A stretch of 64,000 nucleotides of DNA from Planctomycetota bacterium (lineage in GTDB: Bacteria; Planctomycetota; UBA1135; GCA-002686595), in NCBI GenBank assembly GCA_014237855.1, contig JABACD010000005.1, forward strand, positions 124,001 to 188,000, written 5' to 3'. Position 1 is the stretch's first letter. Each line of letters begins with the position of its first letter. A program made the position numbers and the translations under genes. Of this stretch, positions 7,188 through 17,286 are shown piece by piece. The notes under the pieces are model-generated. The model was not told where the DNA came from. It made no database searches and worked only from the letters and a program-made list of their open reading frames with translations.

Positions 7188-9248
7188 TTATTCCTTCCAG
7201 TCTGGGATGATCTTGCCGAAGAGCTTGTTCTTCTTTTCTTCCAGGGCAACCTGCGACTTTTCCACGTTGCCCTTCTTGGTGATCGTGAGATCAATCGGGA
7301 ACCAGGCAACGTTCCAGTCACCTGCCTCGTTGATCTCATCTTGACTCATGACGGCTCCGAGCTTCTCCGCCTTGGACCCCTTCCGGGCTCCAGGCTTTCG
7401 ATAGGAGGCCGAGGGCCTTGGCACGCAGTTCCAAGGACGCTCATAACGCTCTCCAGCGACACCGGTGATCGCCACGCTGTTGCCGAGCACGGTGATTGAC
7501 TTGCCACTCTCATCGAACTTGAAGTCGAACTTGAAGGGTCCACCGAGCTTCACATCGGTCGTCTCTCCCTCAGCGATACTCCAGCTCTCCATGCTCTTGC
7601 CCGGTAGCATCAAGGCCTTCATGGTCTGCTGCTTCTTGCCCTTACGAACCTCGCCACAGAAGAGCTTGTACTTACCGACCGGAAGCTCAACGCCTTTCTG
7701 CATCAGATCGAAGTAGGAGTTCTCGTACTTGCCAGCCCCCTGGACAATCAGCCATGTCGGCTTGGTCCCCTTGAAGGAGACCTTGACCTTGCCGGTCTTG
7801 ATCTCGGTCGGGTAGGCCTTCAGGGAGGTCCCGCCATTGAGCATCTCCAGGCGGAACCACTTTCCGCCGATCTTCTGGTATTCACTGAAGGGCTGTGCTC
7901 GCTTGGCGCCGTCGATCAGGATTGAGTCACACTCAGGGTGCAGCTGCCCCTTGGTCAGCCCTTCGTGTGCCCAGCTGAGTGGGTTGGATCCGTACAGGCC
8001 GTCCATGTTCTCATCGATGATCTGAATCGGAACGCCTTCCAGCTCTCCGGTCACGCTGGCGCCAGGATAGAGGTAGATCATCATCTGATCATCCGTGGGT
8101 TGCATGGCAACCTGGATGCTCTGGTACATGTCTGACTGGGTACCAATCTTCGTGAGAACCCCCCACTTGCGCTTCTCGCTGCCGCTGCCGATCTCGAACT
8201 CGATCGGATCCACGTTGCCGCGCAGTGGGACCTCCAGGTCTCCCTCCCCATCATTATCCGTATCAACAAGGACCTTGGCCGAGCCAGTCCGCTTCAGCTT
8301 GGGCGAGAGCTCCCCGAGGCTGCTGAATTTTGTCTCACTCCCCTTCTTGGAGAAGGCGATCCGCCCCCAAAGATTGTGCAGCTCGTCGTTGTAGTAGGAG
8401 GGCCGCTTGAACTCATCCACCTCTGGAATCATCTCGAAGTCCAGCATCACCTGGACAGCAGCGCCCTCGGTCCTGGGGTTCACCGGCGGTGCCCCCTCTC
8501 CCGAGCCCTCGCCATCGGCAGAGACGTCACGATCGTATCCCTGAGCTTCGAGAGACTTGTAGCTAGTCGATGCTTCCAGATAGCTACGGTCCTGGAGATC
8601 AACTTTCTTTCGCTGCTCTACAACGTTCTTCAGAGCCTCGCAGCATTGATAGAGATTGGCCTTCTCTCCCCGAGCCGCCTCATTGACACAGCTGTATGCC
8701 ATCAGCCACGACTGTGAAGAGAAGTAGTGATCACCAAGCTCCAGGAAACTCTTCGCGAGGCCCTCGTACTCGTTGTAGAGGACGCCAAAGGTGGTCTGAT
8801 CCTTCTTCGTGAGATTGTTGCTGTAGCGTGCGTAGGCCTTGTCGTAGCGACGCTTTAGCTTGTTGCGCTCATCTCGATAGACGGGGTCGAGCAACGAGTA
8901 GTACTCGTACATGTTATTTGCAAACTGTGACCCAACCGCTCCCTTCCACGCGGTTCGCAATGCAGCCATGCGAGTCTCGAGAATCTCACTGGGCGCGGTC
9001 GAGATCCCCTGAGCTGTCTCGATTATCCATTCGATGGCCTGGAAGGTGTTCTTCTTGACCAGCTTCTCCATCTCGCTGTTGGCACCGACATCCAGAGCCT
9101 TCTGAAAAGCTGCTCGCCAGGTCGACTGCTCATCGAGTCGGATGACAGATGGCTCCGGCGAGTGCGGTGCGACACTACTTGCCACAGCCATTTCCGGACC
9201 ACCGATGAGGATCGCGAGAGTGAAGGAGAGCTTCAGAATCTGTTTCAT
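7188..9248 (-). CDS. Large secreted protein of unknown function
   Basis: 686 aa from the ATG giving MKQILKLSFTLAILIGG, a convincing signal peptide; an upstream in-frame start would only add 11 residues before it. I recognise no family. Visible features: a helical N-terminal region (about 40-240), then a beta-rich region with two Asp-rich loops, DTDNDGEGD (about 350) and IDENMDGLYGSNP (about 425), both resembling calcium-binding EF-hand/dockerin loops, and a C-terminal stretch with several Gly/Lys-rich strands. It is probably periplasmic or exported. It lies between a rhomboid protease gene and serS on the same strand. Confidence 0.8.
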   Translation of the reverse strand: MKQILKLSFTLAILIGGPEMAVASSVAPHSPEPSVIRLDEQSTWRAAFQKALDVGANSEMEKLVKKNTFQAIEWIIETAQGISTAPSEILETRMAALRTAWKGAVGSQFANNMYEYYSLLDPVYRDERNKLKRRYDKAYARYSNNLTKKDQTTFGVLYNEYEGLAKSFLELGDHYFSSQSWLMAYSCVNEAARGEKANLYQCCEALKNVVEQRKKVDLQDRSYLEASTSYKSLEAQGYDRDVSADGEGSGEGAPPVNPRTEGAAVQVMLDFEMIPEVDEFKRPSYYNDELHNLWGRIAFSKKGSETKFSSLGELSPKLKRTGSAKVLVDTDNDGEGDLEVPLRGNVDPIEFEIGSGSEKRKWGVLTKIGTQSDMYQSIQVAMQPTDDQMMIYLYPGASVTGELEGVPIQIIDENMDGLYGSNPLSWAHEGLTKGQLHPECDSILIDGAKRAQPFSEYQKIGGKWFRLEMLNGGTSLKAYPTEIKTGKVKVSFKGTKPTWLIVQGAGKYENSYFDLMQKGVELPVGKYKLFCGEVRKGKKQQTMKALMLPGKSMESWSIAEGETTDVKLGGPFKFDFKFDESGKSITVLGNSVAITGVAGERYERPWNCVPRPSASYRKPGARKGSKAEKLGAVMSQDEINEAGDWNVAWFPIDLTITKKGNVEKSQVALEEKKNKLFGKIIPDWKE

Positions 9249-9350
9249 GATGCCGGCCACAGGAAGAGAGAAACGGGCCACCCAGTACCAGGTCCAGCGA
9301 GGGTGGTCCCCAAGGGGGTACGATCATACCCGCCGCTGGAATTGGCAACC

Positions 9351-9369
9351 AAGGCTCTATCAGAGCCTT
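9351..9369 (-). terminator. Hairpin after rhomboid gene
   Basis: AAGGCTCT (9351-9358) and AGAGCCTT (9362-9369) form a perfect 8-bp stem with a 3-nt loop just past the rhomboid stop. On the minus strand only GGTT follows, so the U-tract is poor. Confidence 0.45.
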
Positions 9370-9388
9370 CCGGCATGGTTACGGCCGA

Positions 9389-10258
9389 CTACTTCCTGGA
9401 GGAGACCCGCTTGAGGAAATGGCGCTCGGCTCGGGTCAGTGAGCTCATGCCCTCTCGGTGGATCTTCTTGAGAAGTACGTCCATCTTGAGGTCCTCTTCG
9501 AGGCGAGTTTGCTCCCCTGCAACGGCCTTGTGTGCCCGGTAGCGCTCGATCCAGTCGACCTGAATCCAGCCAAATTTGACGCTCAGATACCCCCAGAGGG
9601 CACCGCCCAGATGGACCCAGTGAGCGATTCCCGTCTCCGCCCCATACCTCAGGCTGTTGATCCCATTGATCAAATCCAACCCCACGATGACCGCTGCCAG
9701 GAGCCACAGGGTCACAGGAATGAAGAAGACGAAGATCTGAGCCCTGGGACGGAGAGCCGCCATCGCCACGACAATACCGGTCACCGCACCGGAGGCACCC
9801 ACAGCGGGTATCGAGTTGGAGCTGACAGTCATGACGAACAACTGCAGAAGGGCCCCACAGACCATTGCTGCCATGTAGGTGACCAGGAAGCGCCGTCCAC
9901 CGATGGCTGCCTCCAGCATCGTCCCGAAGAAGTACAGCTGGACCATGTTCCAGAGCACGTGAGTCGGCTGCATCGTGCTGTGGAGGAAGCCGTGAGTCAC
10001 CAGCTGCCAGATCGGAAGGAAGGGCGGTTCGGCACCCCAGAGTGAGGGATTCAGCGAGAGCCACCAGTAGAGCTCTGACTTTGCCCACGGACTCACGAGA
10101 GAGAGGATCCAGCAGAGGACGAACAGTCCCCCGTTGATGATCATCAACTTCTTCGTCACCGGGGTGAGGGGCGGAAGCGCGAACTGCACGCCCCCTCCAC
10201 TGTTTTCCCCGCCCCCTGGAAATTGGGGGCCGTTACCTCTCGAAAAAGTATTCTGCAA
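9389..10258 (-). CDS. Rhomboid family intramembrane serine protease
   Basis: 289 aa starting at TTG. A Gly/Pro-rich cytoplasmic tail precedes about six hydrophobic segments. The catalytic serine lies in VGASGAVTG (Ser156), its partner His216 in IAHWVHLGGALWG, and Asn104 (HVLWNM) fits the oxyanion residue. A basic, helical C-terminal extension (about 235-289) follows the last helix. Rhomboids cut transmembrane substrates within the membrane. All catalytic residues are present, so activity is expected. It lies 51 bp downstream of folD on the same strand. Confidence 0.92.
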   Translation of the reverse strand: MQNTFSRGNGPQFPGGGENSGGGVQFALPPLTPVTKKLMIINGGLFVLCWILSLVSPWAKSELYWWLSLNPSLWGAEPPFLPIWQLVTHGFLHSTMQPTHVLWNMVQLYFFGTMLEAAIGGRRFLVTYMAAMVCGALLQLFVMTVSSNSIPAVGASGAVTGIVVAMAALRPRAQIFVFFIPVTLWLLAAVIVGLDLINGINSLRYGAETGIAHWVHLGGALWGYLSVKFGWIQVDWIERYRAHKAVAGEQTRLEEDLKMDVLLKKIHREGMSSLTRAERHFLKRVSSRK

Positions 10259-10309
10259 TGAATCGAGGAGCTCTCCGAGCCGCTGAGGACGAATAGGGCT
10301 CGACTGGGT

Positions 10310-11209
10310 TCAGCTTGTCACGGTGATCGTAGCACTGTCCAGGACATCCTGGAGCCCCGTCTGTCGGGCTGCTGCCAGCACGGTATTGGAGAGCAGCATT
10401 GCGATTGTCATCGGCCCAATCCCACCTGGAACAGGAGTGATCGCCGAGGCCTTTTCGCTTGCGGATGCGAAATCCACATCTCCGACCAGTTTTCCATCCT
10501 CTCCGCGGTTGATCCCCACGTCCAACACGACCGCCCCGGGTCGGATCCAGTCCCCATGGATCAATCGGGCCCGCCCGACCGCTGCGACGACCACATTCCC
10601 TGAACCCACCATGTTGTCCAGATCCCGTGTCCGGCTATGACAGATCGTGACAGTTGCATTGCGGGCCAGCGCCAGCTGAGCAAGCGGCTTCCCCACCAGC
10701 TGTGAACGACCGACGATCACCACGTGAGCTCCCTCGAGCTCGACACCAGCGCGGTCGAGAATCTCGATGCATCCTGCCGGAGTGCAGGGAACCAGTCCTG
10801 AACGCCCTTGGACCAGGGCGGCCACGTTCTCAGGGTGAAGGCCGTCAACATCCTTGTCAGGGTCGAGGGCGTTGACGATCACTTGCTCGGCGAGTCCCTT
10901 CGGCAAGGGCAACTGCACCAGAATGCCATGCACCGCCTCATCCGAGTTGAGCCTCTCGATCTCAGCGAGGAGCTCCTCCTGAGACGTCGTGGCAGGTAGC
11001 TTGATCGTAGCCACGTCGATACCGGCCTCGGTCGCAGCGCGGTCCTTGTTGCGCACGTAGACCTCGCTAGCAGGGTCGTCTCCCACCAGAACGACCCGCA
11101 GACCGGGGCGCACACCGCGCTCTACGAGCGCTGCAACTCGACCAGCTACCTCGGCTCGAACCAACTTGGCCGTTGCCTTGCCATCCAGAAGTTTCGCTTG
11201 CTTGCTCAT
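10310..11209 (-). CDS. folD: Bifunctional methylene-THF dehydrogenase/cyclohydrolase FolD
   Basis: 299 aa, standard FolD length. The catalytic Tyr/Lys region is SEVYVRNKDRAATEAGI; the substrate loop is HGILVQLPLP; the NADP-binding domain has VIVGRSQLVGKPLAQLAL; and the signature TPVPGGIGPMTIAML closes the fold. FolD interconverts 5,10-methylene- and 10-formyl-tetrahydrofolate for purine and initiator-tRNA synthesis. It starts 62 bp after the polyprenyl synthase stop and is probably in the same transcript. Confidence 0.97.
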   Translation of the reverse strand: MSKQAKLLDGKATAKLVRAEVAGRVAALVERGVRPGLRVVLVGDDPASEVYVRNKDRAATEAGIDVATIKLPATTSQEELLAEIERLNSDEAVHGILVQLPLPKGLAEQVIVNALDPDKDVDGLHPENVAALVQGRSGLVPCTPAGCIEILDRAGVELEGAHVVIVGRSQLVGKPLAQLALARNATVTICHSRTRDLDNMVGSGNVVVAAVGRARLIHGDWIRPGAVVLDVGINRGEDGKLVGDVDFASASEKASAITPVPGGIGPMTIAMLLSNTVLAAARQTGLQDVLDSATITVTS

Positions 11210-11271
11210 CTATATTCCAGGGTTCCTCGGGGACGATCCTTCGATCGTGCTCGGTGTTGCTCGGTCGCGGT

Positions 11272-12255
11272 CTACCAGCGACGCTGGAGTACGAACTCGC
11301 CCATGCCTTCAAGTGCCTGACGTGCAGGAGACCGGGGCAGTTGGGCCAGACGTTGCATCGCCCGCTCGACGAGTTCGCTCGCGCGATTCAGGGCATACTC
11401 AGTTCCAGGATGAAGGTCGCAGACCTCCCTCAAGGCGTCTCGTCGATTCTCGATGCCAGGCATCGTGTAGGCATCGCGAATGCTCGCACGAGTCAGCTCA
11501 TTCGCCTCGGCATAGGTGCGGAGTACGGGCAGGGTGACCTTGCCATCGGCGACGTCATTGCCCACCGACTTGCCAACTACATCCTCCTCACCGACCACGT
11601 CCAGGCAGTCATCGATGATTTGAAAGGCCAAGCCAAGCTCGGAACCAAACTCTCGCATCTCCTTCCAACGAGCCTCGTCACCCTCCGGGTATCGGGCACC
11701 CAGCTCACACGCGGCGGAGTACAAGGTTCCAGTCTTCGCGGCCGCGATGCGCTCGTAGTCAGCCTGACTCATCTCGAAGTGATAGCGCATCGTGCTCTGC
11801 TCGATCTCGCCCACACAAAGCCGACTGGTCGTATCCGCGAGGAGGCGGCTGCATAGCCGGGACCTCAGCTGGGTCGAGAGGCCAAAGGCCCTCGAGTAGA
11901 GGAAGTCGCCAAGAAGCACAGCAATCTGGTTGTCCCAGCGCTCGTTGACACAGGCCACTCGACGCCTCACCTCGGCACCATCGAGGACATCGTCATGAAC
12001 CAGGGTCGCCAGGTGAATCATCTCGACGATGGCCGCTACCTGGGGGTGCTCATCGGTGTAGTTCTCGCTGGCCTGCCCCACCAGGAGCACCAAGGCCCCG
12101 CGCAATTGCTTCCCTCGGAACCGAGCGATGTGCGACGTCATGTCGCTGACTGCGCCACTCTTCTCCGAGCAGCAGTCATCGATAGCAAGACGCATTGCCG
12201 CGAGGCCCTGCTCGATTGGCGCAATGAGGTGCGCTAGATCCTCTGCCGAGCTCAT
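11272..12255 (-). CDS. Trans-polyprenyl diphosphate synthase
   Basis: 327 aa. First aspartate-rich motif DDVLD (Asp88, 89, 92) and second motif DDCLD, with conserved FRGKQLRGALVLL at the IPP-binding site and GEIEQ, GDFLYS in between. Such enzymes condense isopentenyl diphosphate onto an allylic primer to make the octaprenyl/heptaprenyl tail of quinones (IspB/HepT class). Bulky residues upstream of the first motif suggest a medium or long-chain product, but chain length cannot be read confidently. Its ATG overlaps the mobA stop by 4 bp. Confidence 0.92.
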   Translation of the reverse strand: MSSAEDLAHLIAPIEQGLAAMRLAIDDCCSEKSGAVSDMTSHIARFRGKQLRGALVLLVGQASENYTDEHPQVAAIVEMIHLATLVHDDVLDGAEVRRRVACVNERWDNQIAVLLGDFLYSRAFGLSTQLRSRLCSRLLADTTSRLCVGEIEQSTMRYHFEMSQADYERIAAAKTGTLYSAACELGARYPEGDEARWKEMREFGSELGLAFQIIDDCLDVVGEEDVVGKSVGNDVADGKVTLPVLRTYAEANELTRASIRDAYTMPGIENRRDALREVCDLHPGTEYALNRASELVERAMQRLAQLPRSPARQALEGMGEFVLQRRW

Positions 12256-12974
12256 GGTGTCTGTTCCTCGGCCTCCCTCTGCCTGGCGCGCTCGATATCC
12301 TCAGGAGTGTTGATGTTGGACAAGCAGCTCAGCCCTCCGGAGCCACCCAGCTCGTCCACATGAACCCGTCCGCTCTTCAGACCACGCAGGCCTTGCTCGT
12401 TCCCAGCATGGCAGTGAGGCTCGTCGAGAAATGCCGTCACCTTGCGCTGACCAGCCGCCAACGCACTGTGCAGGGCTGGCAGGCACCTGCGACCGTAGAC
12501 CGCACAGAGTGGTTCCAGGCCTCGCTCACTCGTCAGAAAGCAGACGTCCAAACGGTCCGTCCGAGCGCGCGTGAGCAGAGCATCGATGATCGCCGACGAG
12601 AGCAGGGGCATGTCACAGGCAATCACCACCGAATGTGCACTGGTACTTGCCTCAAGGCCCGCGATGATGCCGGCCACCGGCCCACTGTCCACGGTCACGT
12701 CGAGCGCCAGCGCGCATCCGAACTCCTCGTAGCGCTCGTGGGGACCACAGGCGAGGAGCACGGGATCACAAACGCCAGAGAGCAAGTCGACCGCTCTCCG
12801 CAAGAGGCTCTGACCTCCAAGCTGCAGCTCTGCCTTGTCCTCTCCCATCCGGCGACTCAGTCCACCGCAGAGCACAATACCTCCGGCACATGCTGAGGCC
12901 CGGTCGTCGCGATCACCGGTCTTCTTCACGTTCCTCGAACCTCTTGTCGGCTTCAACGCTTGCATTGGATCCAT
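12252..12974 (-). CDS. mobA: Molybdenum cofactor guanylyltransferase MobA
   Basis: 240 aa. The nucleotidyltransferase signature LCGGLSRRMGEDKAEL is near residue 35, and the metal-binding CDMPLL and a C-terminal NINTPEDI are MobA hallmarks. It attaches GMP to molybdopterin to form the guanine dinucleotide cofactor. The first ~30 residues before the signature are basic and poorly conserved, so a later start is possible. It lies 91 bp after tatA, which is reasonable since many Mo-bisMGD enzymes are Tat substrates, though no such enzyme gene is here. Confidence 0.9.
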   Translation of the reverse strand: MDPMQALKPTRGSRNVKKTGDRDDRASACAGGIVLCGGLSRRMGEDKAELQLGGQSLLRRAVDLLSGVCDPVLLACGPHERYEEFGCALALDVTVDSGPVAGIIAGLEASTSAHSVVIACDMPLLSSAIIDALLTRARTDRLDVCFLTSERGLEPLCAVYGRRCLPALHSALAAGQRKVTAFLDEPHCHAGNEQGLRGLKSGRVHVDELGGSGGLSCLSNINTPEDIERARQREAEEQTP

Positions 12975-13065
12975 CAAATACTGCCAGGGGCGCTCCTGTT
13001 CTGACCCCAGACCTTACCCCTCGCGAGAGAACATCCCTCCAGCGGACGCAAACCGAGGGTGCTGA

Positions 13066-13272
13066 CTACTCACCGTCCTTGGACGTCTCGTTGGTAGTCT
13101 GGCTGAGCTGTTCCGCCTTCTTGTTTTCTTCAGACAGTCCCTCTTTGAACTGACTGATACTCGACCCCATGGCTCGCGCGAGCCCAGGTAGCTTCTTTGC
13201 GCCGAAAAGGATGACTACAATGCCGAGAATCACCCACAGCTCGGTGGGTCCGGCGAAGGCCAGGAACAGCAT
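13066..13272 (-). CDS. tatA: Twin-arginine translocase subunit TatA/E
   Basis: 68 aa from the ATG preceded by AGAGG about 9 nt upstream; a longer in-frame reading has no support. A short N-terminus, one transmembrane helix (TELWVILGIVVILFGAKKLP), the FGxKKLP hinge, the amphipathic LARAMGSSISQFKEG helix and a charged tail are all diagnostic of TatA. It forms the protein-conducting pore for folded proteins. No tatC is present in the window. Confidence 0.93.
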   Translation of the reverse strand: MLFLAFAGPTELWVILGIVVILFGAKKLPGLARAMGSSISQFKEGLSEENKKAEQLSQTTNETSKDGE

Positions 13273-13512
13273 GACTCGTACCTCTTTCCGGGCGCCGATG
13301 AGTCGCCCAGGTGGTCGGATGGTGTGGAGAAGGATGAGCCCGTAACGACGCTCACCACCCATGGGCAGGTGGATCGGCCAGAACGGACGTCTTGCATGAT
13401 TCTAGGTCATGCCGAGCCAGGATCGATCCCCGTCATCAGAGTGTTTTTGGGGCGATCCTCACAAGAAGTGAGATCTGGCGGTCCCGATCACCGATCCGAG
13501 GCCCCCTGAGCC

Positions 13513-16500
13513 CTAGTTCTCATCCGATTCAGCTCTCCCGAACCGACTCTGGTAGCGACCCGAGGCCTCGCCAGTCTCCCAGATCTTGACACCGCTCTGG
13601 AGGCCTGCAGCGGCCAGGCGCTTGCCATCCGAGCTGAAACAGAGATCTAGAATCGGCCGCTCATGGGCGAGCAAGGTGAAGACCACCGCTTGATTGTCGA
13701 TGTCATGGACTCGAATTCTTCCATCCGCTGACCCTGTCGCAAGCCTCCCCTCAGTCGGGCTGAACTCGACGCAGGTGACCTGTTCACGATGAACCGGAAG
13801 CTCACTCCCGTGGAACTCCAGAGTGGGCATACTCCAGAGTCGCGCGGTCTTGTCGTTCGATACGGAGGCCAGCAACTCTCCATCAGCGGAGATGGCGAGG
13901 TCAGTGATCCGATTGGAGTGAGAGTCTCGATGTGCCCCAACGACAGTTCCACTGTCCGTGTCGAAGACTCGAATACTCTCATCATTCTCGGCGAAGGCGG
14001 CATACCTCCCGTCCTCGCTCAGCGCCAGCGCAGTGACGGCACTTCGTAGACCGATTTCGGTTCGTCGTTTCGTCGCCATATCGATGATCACGGGGTCTCG
14101 TCGACGGCCACAAGCCACCAAGACCTGACCATCAGCCGAGATCTCCATGAGCGTGACGCTCTCATTGAACCCCTTGAACTCTTGAATCAACTGAAGCCCC
14201 TCTGAGTCATAGATCAGAACTCTGCCATCGTTCGTCGCCACGGCCAGAATATCAGCAGCCGTCGCGCGCGCGAAGGTCCCATGAGCAGCGCCCACCTCAG
14301 CCCCAACAGCCTCCCCAAAGAGTGGGCCAACGTGACGGGCCTCGGCTCCATCCATTACTTCGAGCCGCCTCGTACCAGTTGCCCCGTGCACCATCATGTT
14401 CTGGGCCCCGAAGGCGATCTTTCCGAATGACATCTCCTCACACCCCTCGACACTGGTGACCGACGCATCCCAGCGACGGTCCCAGCACCGGATGACTCCG
14501 GCTGCATCAACGGAGGCAACACCACCCTCGCTCAGACCGACGAGTCCACGCACCCCCGCCTCGTGACCATTGAAGACTCGCAACTCCCTCCCGGTGCTCG
14601 CCTCCCACATCCGGACGGTTCGATCGCTCCCCCCGGAGTAGATCAGCTCTCCGCTGGGACTGTAGACCAGATCCAGCACGGGGCCTCGATGGCCGTGCAT
14701 CACGGAGAGAATCTCGCCAGTCTCCGCGCTCCAGACGATCAAGCTGCCATCCAGCGAGGCCGTCGTGATCTGGTCGCCCACGGGCGACCAGGCAACAGCG
14801 GTGAGATCATCGGTATGGTGCTCCGGCAGGGTGAGAATCAGCTCAGTAGTACGGGAGTCCCAGATCTTCGCCGTGAGGTCCGAGCTACAGGTGACAAGAC
14901 GACTGCCGTCCTGGCTGAAGTCCAGCCCATTGACCGACTCATCATGCCCTTCAAACTCTCGCACCACCGGGGTCAGACCGGTCTCAATCACAAACACCGC
15001 GCCGGCTTCGTCTGCAACTCCGAGCTCTCTACCGTCAGGGCTGAACACCGCGGTCATGATCGGTTGATCACCGGGCGAGAGCCGGTCCATGATGTCCCCG
15101 GTCGTGCCATTGAACAACCGCACCGAGTTGTCGGTGGGGTTGGTCACAGCAACGATCGATGCATCTGGCGAGAGTGCACATCTCAGCTGTCGCAGCTTGG
15201 AGCCCGCTCCCAGGACGAAGCCGGGTGAGTTGATATTGACAGCCAGACGAGATCGATCCTTCACGCTCCAGACTCGCGGCTTGAGTGCAAACCCATAGGT
15301 CAGGAGAAGCTCGCCATCTTGTGACGCAGCAAGGTCAGTCACATTTTCGCCGGCCACGATCAGGTCGCCGACCTTGGGGTCAGCAGCAAGGTTCAGGTGA
15401 TGCCACTCCCAGCCGCGTGCATCAAGCGGGCAGGCATCCAGGTTCTGCCGCACCGCATCAATCTCATTGAGGCGCAGGCTATACGTGGCCGCCGTGATAC
15501 TGGAGCGGTAGGCAGTCGCCTCAGCCTCGGACTTGCTACGAGCCGCCAGGGCCTGACTGATGTTGGCTTGCTCGAGGTTCTGGTCTGCCCGCAGCTTTTG
15601 CTCCCTGGCCTCCTCGTACTGGCGCTCGGCCCGCTCTCGCTCTCTCTTCATGTCATCAGCACTCTTGAGAGCATTGGCCAGACTGGAATCCGCATCGGCA
15701 CGAGCGTCTTCGGCTTCGACCAGCGCAGCCTCCTTCTCCTTGTTGACCGACTCCAAATTCGAGAAGTTCGACTGCTGCAGGTAGATGAAGAGCGCCACGC
15801 TCACCCCCATCAGAAAGACGATGGTTCCTATCGCCGTGGTGGTGGCCTTGTTTCGAGACATCCACTTGCGTGTCTCATAGAGCACCCCTGTCGTGTAGGC
15901 CCCAACCCCACGCCCTTCGACCCAGGCACGCAGGTCACTCCCGAGGCTCAGCATGGATTCGTAGCGCAACTTCGGATCGCGAGACATGGCCTTCTCGCAG
16001 ATCGCCGAGAGCTCGTTGTCGACGTCCGGATTCAGCCGTTGAAGAGGCCAGGGCGGAGCCTTGCGCACGGCGTCCAGAATTGTGTGGGCAGGAACCTTCT
16101 CTCCCAGCGGCTCGTAGGGCGCGTGACCAGAGAGCAGGTGGTAGAGCATTGCCCCCATCGAATAGATATCCGAGTGAAAGCCGATCTCTTCCAGCTTGCC
16201 ACGGGCCTGTTCAGGAGCCATGTAGGAGGGCGTTCCTACGATGTCACCATCAAGCGTCATCAACGGAGAGCCGCTCGTCGAGCTTCCTCCGCTGCGGTCC
16301 GTCTCCACCTTCTTTGAACTTGGCGCGGCTGGGCTATCCTTCTGGGGCACCGTCGTACCGACCTGATCACGTACCTTGGCCAGCCCCCAGTCCATGACGT
16401 AGGCCTCACCGAAGGCCCCCACCATGATGTTTGCTGGCTTCAAGTCACGGTGGACCACATCCTTGGAGTGGGCGTAGGCCATTGCCTCGCAAACACGGAC

Positions 16501-17286
16501 GAAGACCGAGATGACTCGGGCTTGGTTCCAGCCGCCCTTCTCCATGCGGGCCATCTCGAAGACCTTCCGCAAGTCGTGACCATCGATCAGCTGCATGGTG
16601 AAGTACACCCTTGCCGACGCATCGATCCCGATGTCATGCACCGGAACAATTCCGGGATGGTCCAGCTGCCCTGTGATCTGCGCCTCCTCCAAGAACCTCG
16701 AGAGCCTGCGCTCGGCAACATCCTCGCTGGACTGGCTGCTGCCAGGCGCCGCCTTTCCACCCAGAACGACCTTCATGGCCAGGGTGCGTCTCAGCTCGCG
16801 ATCCCAGACCTCCATGATCGCCCCCATGCCCCCCCGCGCAATTTCCTGGCGCAGCTCGTAGCGACTGGAGTCAGGATTGAGAGCCGAAAGACGGCTCATC
16901 ATCTGGCCGGAAGCTCTTGTGCTCTCCGCCCGTTCTCCGCTGTCGCCCTGCCGGTCACCGCTGAGGGAGATCCCCGGATCCACGCTGTCACCGTAGTGCT
17001 GGCGGAGTCGTACCGAGAAGGAGGCGCTGGGCGTCAGCCGCTCGAGGATCGCGGTGACACGCTCGTACTGCTCGAGGAGCACCTGGAGCTCCTCCTCATA
17101 GGCGGAGTTCTTGGCGAGGTACGCATTCCAATCCGCGGTCGGATCGATCTCCAGTTCACGAAGGTACTCGCAAAAGGCGTCGATAGCCTTCGGATCGAGC
17201 CGATCGATGAACCGCTGCCCAGTGGGATTCGGCCCCGGCCCGTCCGGGTTCACGCCATCGGCCTCTTGAGGTGGATTGGAGCTCAT
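13513..17286 (-). CDS. Membrane Ser/Thr protein kinase with WD40 propeller
   Basis: 1257 aa from ATG (a GTG 45 bp upstream is possible). Order: N-terminal region with HEAT-less helical segment to ~145; kinase domain ~145-430 with glycine loop ARGGMG, catalytic Lys172 (LAMKVV), HRDLKPAN (Asp281), DWG in place of DFG (Asp299) and APEQ; one transmembrane helix near 495-515 (GTIVFLMGVSVALFIYL); a coiled coil ~525-600; then at least ten WD40 repeats to the end, with SPDGRELGVA- and DKTARLW-type strands. The kinase is cytoplasmic and the propeller probably extracytoplasmic, as a sensor or scaffold. The architecture is common in Planctomycetota. Target unknown. Confidence 0.93.
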   Translation of the reverse strand: MSSNPPQEADGVNPDGPGPNPTGQRFIDRLDPKAIDAFCEYLRELEIDPTADWNAYLAKNSAYEEELQVLLEQYERVTAILERLTPSASFSVRLRQHYGDSVDPGISLSGDRQGDSGERAESTRASGQMMSRLSALNPDSSRYELRQEIARGGMGAIMEVWDRELRRTLAMKVVLGGKAAPGSSQSSEDVAERRLSRFLEEAQITGQLDHPGIVPVHDIGIDASARVYFTMQLIDGHDLRKVFEMARMEKGGWNQARVISVFVRVCEAMAYAHSKDVVHRDLKPANIMVGAFGEAYVMDWGLAKVRDQVGTTVPQKDSPAAPSSKKVETDRSGGSSTSGSPLMTLDGDIVGTPSYMAPEQARGKLEEIGFHSDIYSMGAMLYHLLSGHAPYEPLGEKVPAHTILDAVRKAPPWPLQRLNPDVDNELSAICEKAMSRDPKLRYESMLSLGSDLRAWVEGRGVGAYTTGVLYETRKWMSRNKATTTAIGTIVFLMGVSVALFIYLQQSNFSNLESVNKEKEAALVEAEDARADADSSLANALKSADDMKRERERAERQYEEAREQKLRADQNLEQANISQALAARSKSEAEATAYRSSITAATYSLRLNEIDAVRQNLDACPLDARGWEWHHLNLAADPKVGDLIVAGENVTDLAASQDGELLLTYGFALKPRVWSVKDRSRLAVNINSPGFVLGAGSKLRQLRCALSPDASIVAVTNPTDNSVRLFNGTTGDIMDRLSPGDQPIMTAVFSPDGRELGVADEAGAVFVIETGLTPVVREFEGHDESVNGLDFSQDGSRLVTCSSDLTAKIWDSRTTELILTLPEHHTDDLTAVAWSPVGDQITTASLDGSLIVWSAETGEILSVMHGHRGPVLDLVYSPSGELIYSGGSDRTVRMWEASTGRELRVFNGHEAGVRGLVGLSEGGVASVDAAGVIRCWDRRWDASVTSVEGCEEMSFGKIAFGAQNMMVHGATGTRRLEVMDGAEARHVGPLFGEAVGAEVGAAHGTFARATAADILAVATNDGRVLIYDSEGLQLIQEFKGFNESVTLMEISADGQVLVACGRRRDPVIIDMATKRRTEIGLRSAVTALALSEDGRYAAFAENDESIRVFDTDSGTVVGAHRDSHSNRITDLAISADGELLASVSNDKTARLWSMPTLEFHGSELPVHREQVTCVEFSPTEGRLATGSADGRIRVHDIDNQAVVFTLLAHERPILDLCFSSDGKRLAAAGLQSGVKIWETGEASGRYQSRFGRAESDEN

